From positions 1,488,001 through 1,552,000 of the forward strand of contig VWND01000008.1 of assembly GCA_009599575.1 (NCBI GenBank): a stretch of DNA of 64,000 nucleotides. The letters run 5' to 3'. This document shows positions 1 to 11,735 of the stretch, one piece after another (the first letter of the stretch is position 1; every line of letters begins with the position of its first letter). Both the position numbers and the translations under genes were made by a program. Source of the stretch: Blumeriella jaapii. Its lineage: Eukaryota > Ascomycota > Leotiomycetes > Helotiales > Drepanopezizaceae. The notes under the pieces are model-generated. The model made no database searches, had not been told where the DNA came from, and saw nothing but the letters and a program-made list of their open reading frames with translations.

Positions 1-1256
1 CGATTGTTAATCCTGCGAATTCGTTTGAAAATTAATCGACGTTAAATAATACGTTAGCGTTTCGTATCGTTATTTTGTTTATTTCGACGATTGCGATAAT
101 AAGTTTATAAATGCTTTTTTTTTTTCGCAACGATAAACTATTTGTTTTTATATAAATCGTGGCAGAATTCGAAGATTTTTTGCTTAATTCGTTTTTTTAA
201 TATTTCGATTATTTTATCCTGAAAGGCTTTAAGAATTAAAAAGGTTTTTTTTTGCCAGGCTTCGTAAAATACGGTTTTAATATCGATATAAAGCGTAATA
301 TTAAGGCTGAATTAACCTATTTCGATAAAATCGAAAACTATAGCTTTTTTTCGATTGCGTAAAATTTCGTATAAGATTTTTTTTTTTTAATAAAAGTTGG
401 ATTCCGATTGCTAGGTTATCAAATCGTTTTTTTATAAATCGGCTGCCAAATAATAAATTGGAAAATCGGCCGGTAATAAGTCTTTCGAGTTCGCTAGTAA
501 CTGGTTAAAATAGTTTTATTGTTTTATTTTTTTCAAATCAATCGTTTATTTTTCCGGAAATATTTCCATCGGATTCGCTAAGATTTACGAATCGTATTTT
601 ATTAGTTTTGCGCTTGTAAAAAATATTAATATTAATATAAAAAAATAAAATATATAAATCGGGTTTATTTAATACGAAAACGAAATCTTCGGAACTTTTA
701 TTTCCGAATTAATAATTAAAAATATTAATATTAATTAATTTTATTCGCGGTGCTATTTCGATTAGTAACGTAAATGCTTTTAGCCGAATATTTTCTAAGT
801 TTTATTATAGCCCAGCGTCTGCTTTAAAATCAAAGCCGGTTATTCGTTTCCCGATAAAACGTCGATTAAAAAGACTTTATCGCCGGCGACGGTGATTTGA
901 TTTTAAAAAAATCGGTTTTAGTTTTAGAAAAAGGTTTTTATCTGGCCGTTTTCGGTGTATTTAAAGCTAACGAAACTTTTTAAAATCCAGAGTATTTTAA
1001 AAATAATAAAATAAAAGCATTTTTTTATTATTAAAAAGTTTTTATAAATAATAATACTTTTAACGTCGATTTTAATATTTCGTATAATTTTATTAAATTT
1101 AATAATGTTTTTATTAATAATAATATAAATTATTCGTTTGTCGATAATAATCGAAATATTATTAGCTTCGGCTGTTTTCTGGTTTATGCAATTGATTTCG
1201 ATTTTATTATCGAACAGGGCGAGGGCGGTTGTATTTTTCTTAAGCATAATTTTTAT
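1..1256 (-). pseudogene. A1 pol remnant: aspartic protease and start of RT
   Basis: Reading leftward from about 1250, a retropepsin-like segment is open for 107 codons (924-1247). It has ALFDNKIEINCIN, where the expected D-S-G-A has decayed to D-N-K-I, and a later I-L-x-x-L-W-I-L-x-S-F stretch resembling the protease C-terminal part. After a linker full of TAA stops, the RT N-terminal region is recognisable at about 390-1, including K-x-P-F-x-V-P-K-like residues and a KIFEFCH segment followed by FIVAKKK. The homologous plus-strand copy lies at 52090-53258 in A2. Stops are of the type produced by C-to-T change at CAA/CAG. Non-functional. The frame is cut by the window edge. Confidence 0.75.
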
Positions 1257-2049
1257 TTTTAATGCTTTTATAGCCGTATAAAAGCAGTCGTCGTTTTAAC
1301 TTTTGGATTTTTATAATAAAAGCTAAAAAGCTAACTTTTTCCGAGAATTTTTTCTTATCGGCTAAATTAATTGCAATATTATAAATTTCCTTTTGATTTT
1401 TTTTTAATTTAAAATCGTTTTTTTTTCGAATGATTTTAACTTTTTCGTTTTTTTTTAATGTAAGGATTTGTTTATTAATGATTTTATCGAATTTCTTTTT
1501 TGTATTAAATAAATCGCTGAATTTTAATTTAATTTTCTGATTTATAATTTTTTTAATAGCTTCGTCGACGGTTTCGAAGCTAATATATTTGTCGATTTAT
1601 TTTTCGCTTCGCATTAATAATAAACGCTTAGAAGCTGGTATTTTCTAAATAATTTAAACCGAAGTATCGGTGTCGATATTTTTTATATCGTCGTTAATTT
1701 TTTTTATTATAAGCGTTTTTCTGATAATTTTATCGGTTTTTTTTCGAATTTTAAAATTTTTTTATTTTTCGATTCTAACGTTTTTTTTTATATCAGTCGG
1801 TTTAGCGAATAAAACAAAAGCATTTTGCTTTTTTATAATTCGCTGATTTAATTATGCAGTTATAATATTTGCAAATGCGATACTTGCATTAGTAATATAT
1901 ATATTTGTTTTTTATTTATATATTTGAATTTTATTTACGCTTAGAATAAAAGATTTCTTTTTAATTAATACGCTTTTTGGAATATTTTCTTTTTTATTAA
2001 TAAAAATCGTTTTTGCATTTTTTTTGTTTTTTAAGCAATCGTTCTATTT

Positions 2050-3420
2050 CGTATTTTTTATTTTTAAACGAATAATATTTAATCAGCTCTGGTTTTTAGC
2101 TTTGTTAAAAAAGCTTATTTCTGCTTTCGTCGGTCCGAAGCAAATCGCTTCGTATTTATTAATATAACAGATTTTATTATTTATACAAAAATTAAATGCT
2201 TTGCATTTAAAGCGAATATAAGGTTTTTCGCAGTAAATTTTTTTATTATTACAGAATTTATATTTAAGATTACGAAGTTTGTTTTAATAATTATTTTTAC
2301 TATTTTAATAATCGCGATTTTGATTTCCGCGTTGGTTTTCTTTTTTCTTTTAATAATCGTTATTATAATTAATATTTCGCTGATTTTGATCGCTAGTACG
2401 AAAAAGTTGCCATTGGGCAGCTATTACTTTTACGATGGCTTAGCGAAATTAATCGCTTCGCGTATTTTAAAAAAAATAATTGTTATAAAAGCTATTTTAA
2501 TCGTTTTTATTATTCGAATTAACGTAAAAAAGTTTTTTTTGCTATTATATAAAACTTTCGACTTTGTTTTAAAATCTTTGAATTTTAATATCGGTAAATT
2601 TTAATACGAAAGTTTCGATATTTTTATTAAGCTTTTCCAAGCTTATAAATTTTGCAAAACGATTAAATAATATAATAATTAATTGTTTTTTAGCGATTTC
2701 GGTAATTTTTAATAGTTGGGTATATTTCTGCATTAAAGCTTCCACGTTTTTTTTATAAATAAGAAAAAAAGATTTCTTTTAGTTTATGGTTTTAATAGTA
2801 CGTTCGCTTTGATTTTGCTTAAAAACGAATTTTATAAATTTGAAATACTGATCGAAGGTTTTAAAGTTTTGTTTATTAATTTTAAAGTATTTAATAGTCT
2901 TATTGCGAATGCTAATTGAAAAGCCAAGTAAAAACAATCTTTTCTGTTTAACCTCGCTTAAAACCTTTTTATTAACGAAAACGTTAAAAACCTTCGTATA
3001 AATACGATAATAAGCTTTAAGTTTTTTGGCTTAGCGAGTTGTTATAACAAATTGCTTGAGAAAAACGATAGTATCGCGAATTTGCTAACGATCGTAGTTT
3101 CGGAATTCCGATTTCAAAGCTTTAATTAACTTACGCCAATTTCGAGCTTTAATAGCTTTTTATTTATTTATCGATTTAATAATATTTTTAATAATTAAGT
3201 TATAATAGCGAAGGAGTTTATCGAATATTTTAATTTCAGAAACTCCGAAATCTTTATAAGTTTTTTTATATTTTTTAATAAAATCGGTAATATTGGCGCT
3301 ATTAAATAAAAATGCACCAAAGAAGCCAAGGAGAAGCATGCGGCCTCGCATAAGAAAACGAAAAGCGTCGTTGTTTATAATATTAGCGAAAATGTTGGTA
3401 GAATTTAAATTAAATAAATA
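2050..3420 (-). pseudogene. A1 gag remnant
   Basis: Minus-strand gag-like reading. It opens near FRFLMRGR with a 63-codon uninterrupted piece (3160-3351) containing SANITDFIKKYKKTYKDFGV. It continues through stop-broken segments such as NQSER and a Cys-rich stretch near 2150-2290 that sits where the nucleocapsid should be. The SANITDFIxKYxxxC motif is typical of the capsid start in a widespread fungal gypsy gag. The A2 copy at 49925-51300 aligns along its length. In-frame TAAs fall at positions that read Q when restored in thought. The exact start and end are not determinable. Gag would form the virus-like particle around element RNA. Confidence 0.7.
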
Positions 3421-3606
3421 AATGTTTTCTGAAGTTGCAAATTAAAAGTTTTCAGCGTAAAAAAAATCGTTTTTAATAAAAAAGTTATTAAAAAGGTTTT
3501 TGTGTTTTTTAAAAGAATTAAATAAAATAAAATTGCGTTTAAATATTTGAATAATATATTAAAAAACTTATTTTTTGGTAAATTAATTAAATTAATATAA
3601 TATTGC

Positions 3607-4020
3607 TGTCAGGAACCAACATCACGTGTATGAGTCAGGTGATCCGCCAAGACCCTCTGCCTCCTACCAACCTTCGAATAGCACTTTCTGCGGATAGGCC
3701 GTAGGGGCCGGATAGTATTATGGGGGCTGGAGATGACATTTAAATAAAACACTTTATGGGAATGATTGCTAAAAAACCAGTTATTAAAGTTATATTGAAA
3801 AGGATTAAGAAAAGGTCGGAATAGGGGCTGAAAAGCATATTAAATAGGGTTCGCCTGGTTTCTTGGGAAATACTTTTTTCGAAGGCTCCACCCCTCCTTT
3901 TGTACTTATATACGCCTTTTACTAAAAATGTAGAAAGTAAAAATCAGTCTGATTATCAACCCAATTTTATCTAAGTTTTATTATTTGAACTAATGTTTTC
4001 CTGCTTTTCAAATTTTTACA
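3607..4020 (+). repeat. B1 5' LTR
   Basis: 414 bp, TGTCAGGAACC to TTTTTACA. It retains a GC-rich block around GGATAGGCCGTAGGGGCC that is readable in all B LTRs. It pairs with 10536-10948. The sequence right after it (TTCTAATTTTTCTATCC) is where the primer-binding site should be. No clear TGG-type tRNA match is visible. Confidence 0.95.
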
Positions 4021-4319
4021 TTCTAATTTTTCTATCCACCGGAACGGCAGTTCGATATTACTAAAACAACCTTCTATTATATTACTACATTTATATCGTT
4101 ATTATCGATATTATAGCTTCTCGCATTCGCAAAAAACAAGCATTTCCGGCTATTTAAAGAAATCCAGCACCTTCGGCTGCTTAGGAAAACTCCGTACTAT
4201 CGTTTTCCCTGACGTCACCAGTTTTATTAAAAGCCGAAAACATCCCACCACCAGGGCGCGACGATTTCCCAACTTTTTTTATTAAAGAAATCACTAAAAA
4301 AGGCCACGCTTAAAGCGAT

Positions 4320-5640
4320 TCGAAAGGACCTTCCACCGAGATTTTAATTTATTTGGCTGATAAACGAATCCGCGCCGAACAAAAAAAAAACGATAAACGT
4401 AAAAAAGTAAAAGAAATACGAGCTAAAGTGGAATAGAAAAAAATTGAGAAAAGGGTCTACGAAACAATTAAAAAACTCGAAAAAACTTTAAAACGCCGAA
4501 ACAAATTCCGAAAAAAGATTAAACAATTTTAACGAAAATTTAACGCTTTCGAAAATATCGAAAAAAAGGTTTTTATATCTTTTAACACCGTTCCAATTGA
4601 AAAAAGACAGAAAATAACCTAAGCCGGCGATTATTATAAGATATCCTCGAAGCATTACGATAACAATACTTATTAAAAACGATTTAGCATTTTTTTTGAG
4701 TATATTATACCTTTTGTAAAAGACACAGCGAATTCGAGCCGAAAAGCATTAAAAATAAAAAACTTTCTAATATATCGAAGGAAAAATACCGAAAAAGCTT
4801 AATTTTTTATTCGGCGTGCAAAGCGAAGCTTCCGCCAAAATAAAAAGATAATATTTTGTACCGATCAAAAGAAAATTAACGCTTGTGTTTTAGCTTTCGA
4901 CGATAAAATAAAAAAAAGATAGACCGGATACGAACGATATTCTACGAATATTCGAATTATATAAAACGATTTTAAAAAATAAATATTAAACTTTTTAATG
5001 GATGCGGAAAATCGAAAAATCGCGGCCTCGAATTCATACGATAAAACGAAACAAAAAAAGCATAAATCAGTTAACGATTTCGTTGCTTATTTAAATAATT
5101 TCGAACAGCAGTTGCAAATAACAAACGATGCGACTAAAAGGAAAATACTTTTCGTAAAACTCCGATTTATTTTTCGAAAAAAAATTATTAAACGAAGCAA
5201 TACTGCAGCTATAAATTCGCATAAAAAATTAATATTAATCGCTCGTCGTATCGAAAATGCTAATAAAATTATCAGCGACGAAACGAAAAATAATAAACGA
5301 CGAAACGAGCGCAAAAAAAAAAGGAAAGAAAAGACTTATATTTACGATTAAAGCTCAAAAGCTAAAACAGATATATACCGTTTTCGATTCGAAAATACGT
5401 TATAAAAAGAAAAACGAAAACGAGAAAACGACAATTTTAATAAAATCCTTTGGAATTTTAAAATTTCTAACGACTTTTTTTATTTTTCGAAATGCAGTCG
5501 CTGCCAAAAGGAAAAGCATCGCATGGCCAATTATTCAAAAGTCGAATATTATAAATGCAACAGAAAAGGATATATAGCCCTAAATTATCCCGAAGCTAAT
5601 AAATCTAAAAATTCGGGAAAAGCTTCCGCTCGATTTTAAT
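4320..5640 (+). pseudogene. B1 gag remnant with two CCHC zinc knuckles
   Basis: The N-terminal part (about 4320-4700) is Lys/Arg/Glu-rich and reads as charged helices, probably coiled coil. A capsid-like segment follows (open 4998-5351) with VNDFVAYLNNFEQQLQITNDA and a long helical, basic tail. From 5493 two retroviral-type zinc knuckles can be read: C-S-R-C-x4-H-x4-Y and Y-x2-C-x4-Y-x4-Y. In the first, the last Cys is now Tyr. In the second, the first Cys, the His and the last Cys are all Tyr, each one C/T transition from the consensus. B2 and B3 have the same pair, similarly decayed. Gag packages the element RNA in cytoplasmic particles. The frame shifts between the knuckle region and the 4998-5351 segment and holds TAA stops, so no product is expected. 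Confidence 0.8.
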
Positions 5641-5659
5641 TTCGTCGCTGCTAATAAAA

Positions 5660-8600
5660 TCGAACGAAAAAGAAAAACAAAAAATAATAATTTCAGTCGA
5701 AATTAAAAAAGCCAAAAGCGAAACTCGTACGAAACGAGCTTTTATCGACTGCGGCGCGAAAAAAAACTGCGTAATCCAAAAGTTATTAATTAAGTATAAA
5801 TAAAAACCAATTTAAAAACGTATTAATTTATTTACGATTAAAAAAAAAAAAGTAACCATTTACGGCACGTATACGCAACTTATTCGCGCCATTAATAATT
5901 ATGGAATAACTAAAAAGATACAAAGCGATTTCGTAATTTGCGATATAAATATTTTAAAGATTTTATTTATCCTAGGATTCTTTTGATTACGAAATATCGA
6001 TCCCGCTATAAGCTTTCGAGCTAAATCGTAGCGATACCCAATCGAACGCTTACAGCTTAATTTCGTTATAATTAAACGTTTTAAAAAAAAATCCAAAAAA
6101 AAGCAAGCGTTTTGTATCGTTTTAAAAAAAACTACTGAAAAACAGTATTAATTACCCTTTAAATACGACGACTACGCCGACGTATTCGACGATACCGCCG
6201 CGGTTATTTTAGCTTTTTATTATTTTATAAAACATCGAATAAACCTCGCGGAAAGAAAAAACCCTTTTTAAAAACCAGTTTACTTTTTGTCGGAATCTGA
6301 ACTTACCGAATTACGCGAATATTTCGATTCGAGCTTAGAAAAAAGCTGAATAAAAAAGTTTATTAGCTTTGCCGGCGCACCGGTAATATTTATACCGAAA
6401 AAAAACGGAAATTTACGATTATGCGTCGATTATAAGGATTTAAACGCAATTACGATTAAAAATCGAATTTCCTTATTCCTTATAAGCGAAACTTTGGATC
6501 GTTTAAAAAAAGCTAAAATATTCACCAAGCTAAATTTCATTTGGGCGTACCACCGCTTTCGAATAAAAGAGGAAAATAAATGGAAAACTGCGTTTCGCAT
6601 TCGTTACGGACACTTCGAATACTGCGTATTACCCTTCGGCCTTTCGAACGCACTAGCAACTTTCCAAGCATATATTAATCAAACTTTAGTCGGTTTAGTA
6701 AATATTACGTATATAATTTACTTCGACGATATTTTAATATTTTCCGAAAACTCCGACGATTATACAAACGCGGTAAAAAAAGTTTTCGAAAGACTCCGTA
6801 CTAACAAATTTTACGGAAATCTGAAAAAATATGCTTTCGATACGAATACGGTTAAGTTTCTAAGCTTCGTCGTTATTCCTACGGGAATTAAAATGGACCC
6901 AGAAAAAGTAAATAGTATTCGGAAATAGCCATCTTTTATTACGTAGCGAAATATTTAAGTATTTTTAGGTTTCACCAACTTTTATAAACGTTTTATTAAA
7001 AACTACGCTAAGCTTTGCCGATCTATTACAAATCTTCTAAAAGAAATGCAACGAAGAAAAATATCGGGCCTTTTTCGTTTTTTATTCGAAGCGAAGCTCG
7101 CTTTTTTATTTTTAAAAAAAAAGTTTTGCTAAGCACCGATTTTACGTTATTTCGACTCTCGATTGAAAATCCAAATCGAAACAAACGCTTCGAAATTCGC
7201 TATAGGCGGAATATTATTTTAATTGTTCGGGAAAAGTGCGGGAATACGTTAGCATCCTATCGCATACTATTCGAAAAAGCTTTTTTTTATAAAATAAAAA
7301 TACGAAGTTTACGACGCTAAGCTAATAACTATAATTTACGCTTTCAGATAATGGAGCCAATATTTACGTAGCGTTTCCGACGTTATTATTATGCGTATAA
7401 ATTATTATAATCTGAAATACTTTTTTACGAAAAAACGTCTAAACGGACGCCAAGCGAAATGGGCCGACGAGCTAGTTAAATACGATTTTGCAATCGAATA
7501 TAAAACAGAAGTTTTTAATTCGGCGGATAGTTTTTTCCGCCGGCCAGATTTAAAAGAAAATTTAAAAAAAAATAACGAGCAGCTGCCTACGTTGTATCGT
7601 AAGCTGAAACTAGTTTATTTAAGAAATTTTAAAATATTTTTCGCAATAAAAACACGCTTAAAATCGGAGCATAGACCATTTCGCGCCGATAAGTATTCGG
7701 AGCTTTTGTTAACGGAATCAGAAGGTAGAAAATAAGCGGGAAAAAGCTAAATAAAAGGCTTTTTCGCCGGACTGTTTTTTGCTGATGTTACTAGTTGCAA
7801 ATAATATATATTACGAAGCGTAGCCGCTGTGTTGCTATAATCCGAAACGGCTAATAACGAGCTAGCAGAACCGATTCATAAAACTATTTTTGAATTGCAA
7901 AAATCTGATTTTTTTGTATTATAAAAAACGTACGAATCGGCCTCGCAAAACAGTCGAGCCGGGTTCGAAAGATATTAGCGTATAGGCCAAGATGGATTAT
8001 TACGTTACAAAAAACGTGCGTATATTCCGAATAAAAGCGCTATTAAAAGCGAAATATTAAAAATTAATTACGACGACCCGACCGCCGGCCATTAAAACTT
8101 TCGGCGAACGCTAAAACTGGTCGAAAAAAAGTATTTCTGGCCTGGCTTACGAGGCGACGTAAAGCGTTACGTTAATACGTGTGGAAAGTGCCAGAAAGGC
8201 AAGCCTAGAAAGCACCGACCTTATGGCGAGTTAGCCCCTTTTTCGATTTTTACGAGACTTTGAAAAAAGATAATTATAAATTTTATTACGGATTTACCTT
8301 TTAGTAAAAGACGAGATCGTATTTACGATTTTATATTCGTTATAATAAACCGATATACGAAGCTGTCGAAATATATATTAATATAAAAAACGATTTCAGC
8401 CCCAGATTTGGCTGAGATATTTATATAATACGTTTACAAAGATTTTGGCTGTTTTAAAAGAATTATTACAAACAGAGGGTCAGTTTTCACTAGTAAATTC
8501 TGGTTTTTAGTAATATTCCATTTACAAATACGACGTCGATTAAGCATCGCTTTTCATTTTTAAACCGATGGCCAAACGAAACGTTAAAATTAAGTTTTAA

Positions 8601-9399
8601 AATTCTACCTTCGCACGTATTGCGATTATCGATAAAACGATTGGGCTACGAAGCTTGCTTTAGCCGAGTTTACGTATAATAACTCGATATACGCTTTTAC
8701 GGGTTTTATTTTTTTTCGCATGTTATACGGCTTTTATTCAGAACTTGGCAGCAACGTCGAAAGCGACGTCGTAAAAAAAGGGTACCGTTAGCGGAAAAAC
8801 GAATTAAAATATTGTAAAAAAAAAGAAAAGTATTTAGTAGAAAGCTAAGAAAAGCCAACGCGAATTATAAGAAATTTTACGACGCTAAACACAAAAAGAT
8901 TAAATTTTAAATAGGCGACAAAGTATTATTATCGACCAAAAACCTTCGACAGCTGCGACTTTTTCGAAAGCTTTTAGATAAATATTTAGGACTTTTCAAA
9001 ATCAAGCGAATTATATACGAGCACGGCCAAGCTTACCAATTCGAGCTTCTTTTTTAATATCGTATTTACGATACTTTCTACGTTTTTTTATTAAAACCTT
9101 GGCAGGATCGGAACGATACCGAGCCGAAGGATAATATAATAAAACTCCAAGAACCCGAAGAATACGAGGTTAAATTAATACAAGCTTATAAAAATACAAA
9201 AAAGGGCCGATATTATTTGGTGCGATGGAAAGGCTATTTATTAAGCGAAAACTTTTGGAAGCCAGAAAACCATTTTACGAACGCAAAAAAGATTGTAAAA
9301 AAATACTTAAAAAATACGATAAATAATAGCAACGGAGCAGTAACGAATGCGCGTCGCAAAAGCAAAGAAAAAAAAACAAAAACATTTAAAAAACCTTAG
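5660..9399 (+). pseudogene. B1 pol remnant: PR-RT-RNase H-IN-chromodomain
   Basis: One frame can be followed for about 1240 codons with only scattered stops. Protease: AFIDCGAKKNCV near 5735-5775, a D-C-G-A active site. RT: NGNLRLCVDYKDLN at about 6410, TAFRIRYGHFEYCVLPFGLSNA, and an intact YFDDILIFS catalytic motif at 6719. RNase H and tether region: 6900-7560. Integrase zinc domain: H-x-H then C-GK-C near 8180-8200. Integrase core: ITDLPF, then TNRG where TDRG is expected (Asp to Asn), then TDGQTKR. A GPY/F-like module follows at about 8930-9050. A chromodomain closes the frame (EYEVKLIQAYK to VRWKGYLLSENFWKPENH, 9150-9290). Chromodomains direct integration to methylated histone chromatin in this clade. 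Inactive by stops and at least one lost catalytic Asp. Confidence 0.9.
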
Positions 9400-10535
9400 A
9401 ACCGCCGCTAAGCCAATTTATTTTTATTGTTATTCTTTTTCTTATTATTATCGCTATTTTTTTTAGATTTAAAAGCAGCGGCAGGCTAAAAGGAATTAGT
9501 ATTAAACGAATTCGCAAAGTATTCGATTTATTTTAATTAAGGCTTTTACGATAGCCGTAATCGAATTCTGAATTGCAGCTACGATATGTTCGTAAAAATC
9601 CAAAATTTAATTTAATTAATCAAAATAAATCCGAGCGACGTTTTCGAAACGTCGGAAAATACGTTTTATATTAGCGTCGTTAAATAAAGGGGCCGGCGCA
9701 GCCAAGGCTTTTAAAACAGCAGCAGCCGCCAAACCGGTAAAAACGGGCGCAGTAGCAGCAGCGGCAATCCGAGCCGCGGCGCGATTCGTACGATTTCCGA
9801 CTATTATAAAAGCCGAAGCGTTATCTTTTTTTAAACGATTTATATAAGCGTCGTAAGTGATAAAATCGACAAAAGTCTTAGCAAAAGCTTTGGCTTTGGC
9901 AGCAAAAAAAAAAAAGGCGGCAGCGGCGGTAGCAGCATCGAAACGATTTATAAAATCGTTAAGGCCCGCGAAAAAGGTTTGCGTTTCGGTAGCGCGTACG
10001 GCAGGAATTTGTAGCTAATTAAAAGCGAGTTCGAATAAAAGTTTAAAGAATTCACAAAAAGGCACTGAATATGCGAAGCTTTGCAGCGGTTGCATTTTAC
10101 GCTGAAAAGCTCGAAAACGCAAAAGGGCAAAAAGTCCGCTGTGATGCCTTCGCGTAAGATTAAGCGGGCGCACCGAAGACAAATAAAAATCAAAAGCATT
10201 TTGAAAGTTCGCGGCGAACGCGGCGAAAAGCAGTTAATTAAAGTAAAAAAAAGCTAATAAAAAAATAAAAATAAAAAAGAAAAAGAAAAAGTTAAGCAAG
10301 CAAATGGCGGCCATTTTAAAGAAAAAGGCTTTTTTAACGAAAATGCGAGCGCTACCGAAAACAAAGAAAACAAAACAGCAGAACAGCCATAATTTACGAT
10401 TAAAAACGAAAGAAACAGCTATAATTCACGACCGAAAGCGAAAAAAACCGTACGTTATTTCGAAGGCGTAACGTACGCTATACGCATAAAGAAATCAGTC
10501 GCTTTTGGAAACCAAAGGCCTAAAAAAGGGGGTAA
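9400..10535. other. B1 post-pol segment with quasi-open frames on both strands, then polypurine tract
   Basis: About 1.1 kb lies between the chromodomain stop and the 3' LTR, more than a chromovirus needs. On the plus strand one frame reads from about 9650 to the LTR with about nine stops. It is Ser/Gly- and Lys-rich and includes ETIYKIVKAREKG, LKVRGERGEKQL and FEGVTYAIRIKK. On the minus strand a second frame opens at an ATG (complement of 10312-10314). It is strongly Ala/Phe-rich, contains FINRFD, DAYINRLKKDNASAF and NDANIKRIFRRFE, and reaches about 9610 with few stops. One of those stops is CAG in B3 and CAA in B4. The segment is kept in B2, B3 and B4. Which strand codes, if either, is undecided. 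I recognise no family. The polypurine tract (AAAAAAGGGGGT) precedes the LTR. Confidence 0.6.
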
Positions 10536-10948
10536 TATCAAGAATTAATATTACGTATATAAGTCAGATGATCCGCCAAAACCCTCTGTTTTCTACCAAC
10601 CTTCGAATAGCATTTTCTGCGGATAGGCCGTAGGGGCCGGATAGTATTGTAAAAGCTGGAAATAATATTTAAGTAAACACTTTATAGAAGTAATTGCTAA
10701 AAAACCAGTTATTAAGGTTATATTAAAAAGGATTGAAAAAAAGTCGGGATAGGGGCTAAAAAGCATACTAAATGGAATTCGCCTGGTTTCCTGGGAAATA
10801 CTCTTTTCGAGGGCTCCACCCCTCCTTTTGTACTTATACACGTCTTCTACTAGAAATGTAGAAGGTAGAAATCAGTCTGACTATCAACCCAACCTTATCT
10901 AAGCTCTATTGTCTGAACTAGTGTTTCCCTGCCTTTCAAATCCTTACA
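10536..10948 (+). repeat. B1 3' LTR
   Basis: 413 bp. It begins TATCAAG, which is the TGTCAGG start with RIP changes, and ends CCTTACA, followed by the target duplicate attgc. Differences from the 5' LTR are mostly C/T and G/A transitions. Confidence 0.95.
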
Positions 10949-10953
10949 ATTGC

Positions 10954-11735
10954 TGCATAATCTACGGTTTCGATATTCCGTGGCTTAGGCTAATGCACGT
11001 ATAATTATTTTCTTACTATTTTTAATAAAAAGCCGCAAATTATAATTGCTATAGTTATAAAGCGTAAAATTAAAAGATTGAGTTTTCGCCAAGCGTTTAA
11101 CCAAAAAAAATTTAAATCAAAAAGGCCGAGCGCAGCGGTCGAAACGTACGAACCAATATTCGATTTGTTATTTTTAAATAAAAAAGCGATTTTCGAGCTT
11201 TGAATTTCGCACGGTTCAGAATTGCCTAACCGTAATTTCAAACGTTTTTAAAATATGTTGCACTTTTGTAATTTAATAATTATGCGCAAAATAAAAAAAG
11301 CTATTAAAAGTTTTTTATATAATACAGCTGCGAATAATATTATATAAAAGGTTTTTCAAGCCGTAATAGCGAAATATCGAAATCGATTTTGATTGCGAAT
11401 TTAAAAAATGCATCGGCGAATATATAAAAACGAAATACCGAAGTTTAAATCCCTGCGTAAATTATCAAATATAAAAGTAAATAAAAAAACCAAATTAATA
11501 CGGCCATATATCGGTAAGTAAAATAATTTAGGAAATTCTTAGAAAAAACTGAAAAAAAAAAAAAAAAATAAGTAAAAGTATAAATTAAACTGCGTGCCTA
11601 TGGTATTATTTAAGAGAATGCTTTGCTTTTATATTTATTAAAAGTAGTCAATGGCAGGGGGTTTCGGAGGGGTCCATGCCTCGACCATAGCTAAAACTAC
11701 CAACTCCTATCAATACAAGGTATCACCGTTTTACA
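10954..11735 (-). other. A1 5' LTR and leader (outer part)
   Basis: Non-coding outer end of A1, separated from A1 gag by B1. Reading from 11735 leftward it matches A2 from 48962 onward. Shared landmarks are a moderately GC-rich block with CGAGGCATGGACCCCTCCGA and CCATTGACTAC, a long T-rich tract, GATATATGGCCGTAT, and a block with ACGTGCATTAGCCT near the B1 insertion point. No 3' LTR copy is in the window, so the LTR/leader border stays open. The 78-codon minus ORF at 11005-11241 lies in this leader and is not supported as a gene. Confidence 0.65.

Larger units (their letters stand above)
3607..10948 (+). mobile_element. Family B chromovirus, copy B1, full length
   Basis: Complete 7.34-kb Ty3/gypsy element with 413-414-bp LTRs starting TGTCAGG and ending TTACA, flanked by the 5-bp duplicate attgc (3602-3606 and 10949-10953). 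Order is LTR, leader, gag with two CCHC knuckles, pol (protease, RT, RNase H, integrase, chromodomain), an extra 1.1-kb post-pol segment, an A/G-rich polypurine tract ending in GGGGG, then LTR. It is the least mutated of four B copies here and serves as reference for the others. It lies in the leader of A1 in the opposite orientation. Point mutations are of RIP type. The gag and pol frames are broken, so it is not autonomous now. Confidence 0.95.
1..11735 (-). mobile_element. Family A Ty3/gypsy-like retrotransposon, copy A1 (5' part, interrupted by B1)
   Basis: Minus-strand element whose outer end is at 11735 and which runs left out of the window. Its outer end matches the outer end of A2 at 48962: both read TGTAAAACGG followed by TGATACCTTG. 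A1 and A2 then stay alignable through leader, gag and protease. B1 (3607-10948) is inserted in the leader, upstream of gag. Order on the minus strand is LTR/leader, gag, protease, start of RT. The candidate target duplicate just outside is ttaaa (11736-11740), which cannot be confirmed because the other end is not in the window. The whole copy is RIP-degraded. The RT that follows in A2 has the fungal gypsy form around FFDLFSGYD, so assignment to LTR retrotransposons is firm. The inner LTR boundary cannot be set. Confidence 0.85.

Noticed and set aside
4021..4040. Self-priming match for family B
   Set aside because: Only about seven positions fit even when RIP changes are allowed (CTAATTT against CTAGTTC). 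This is too weak to claim without a family consensus.
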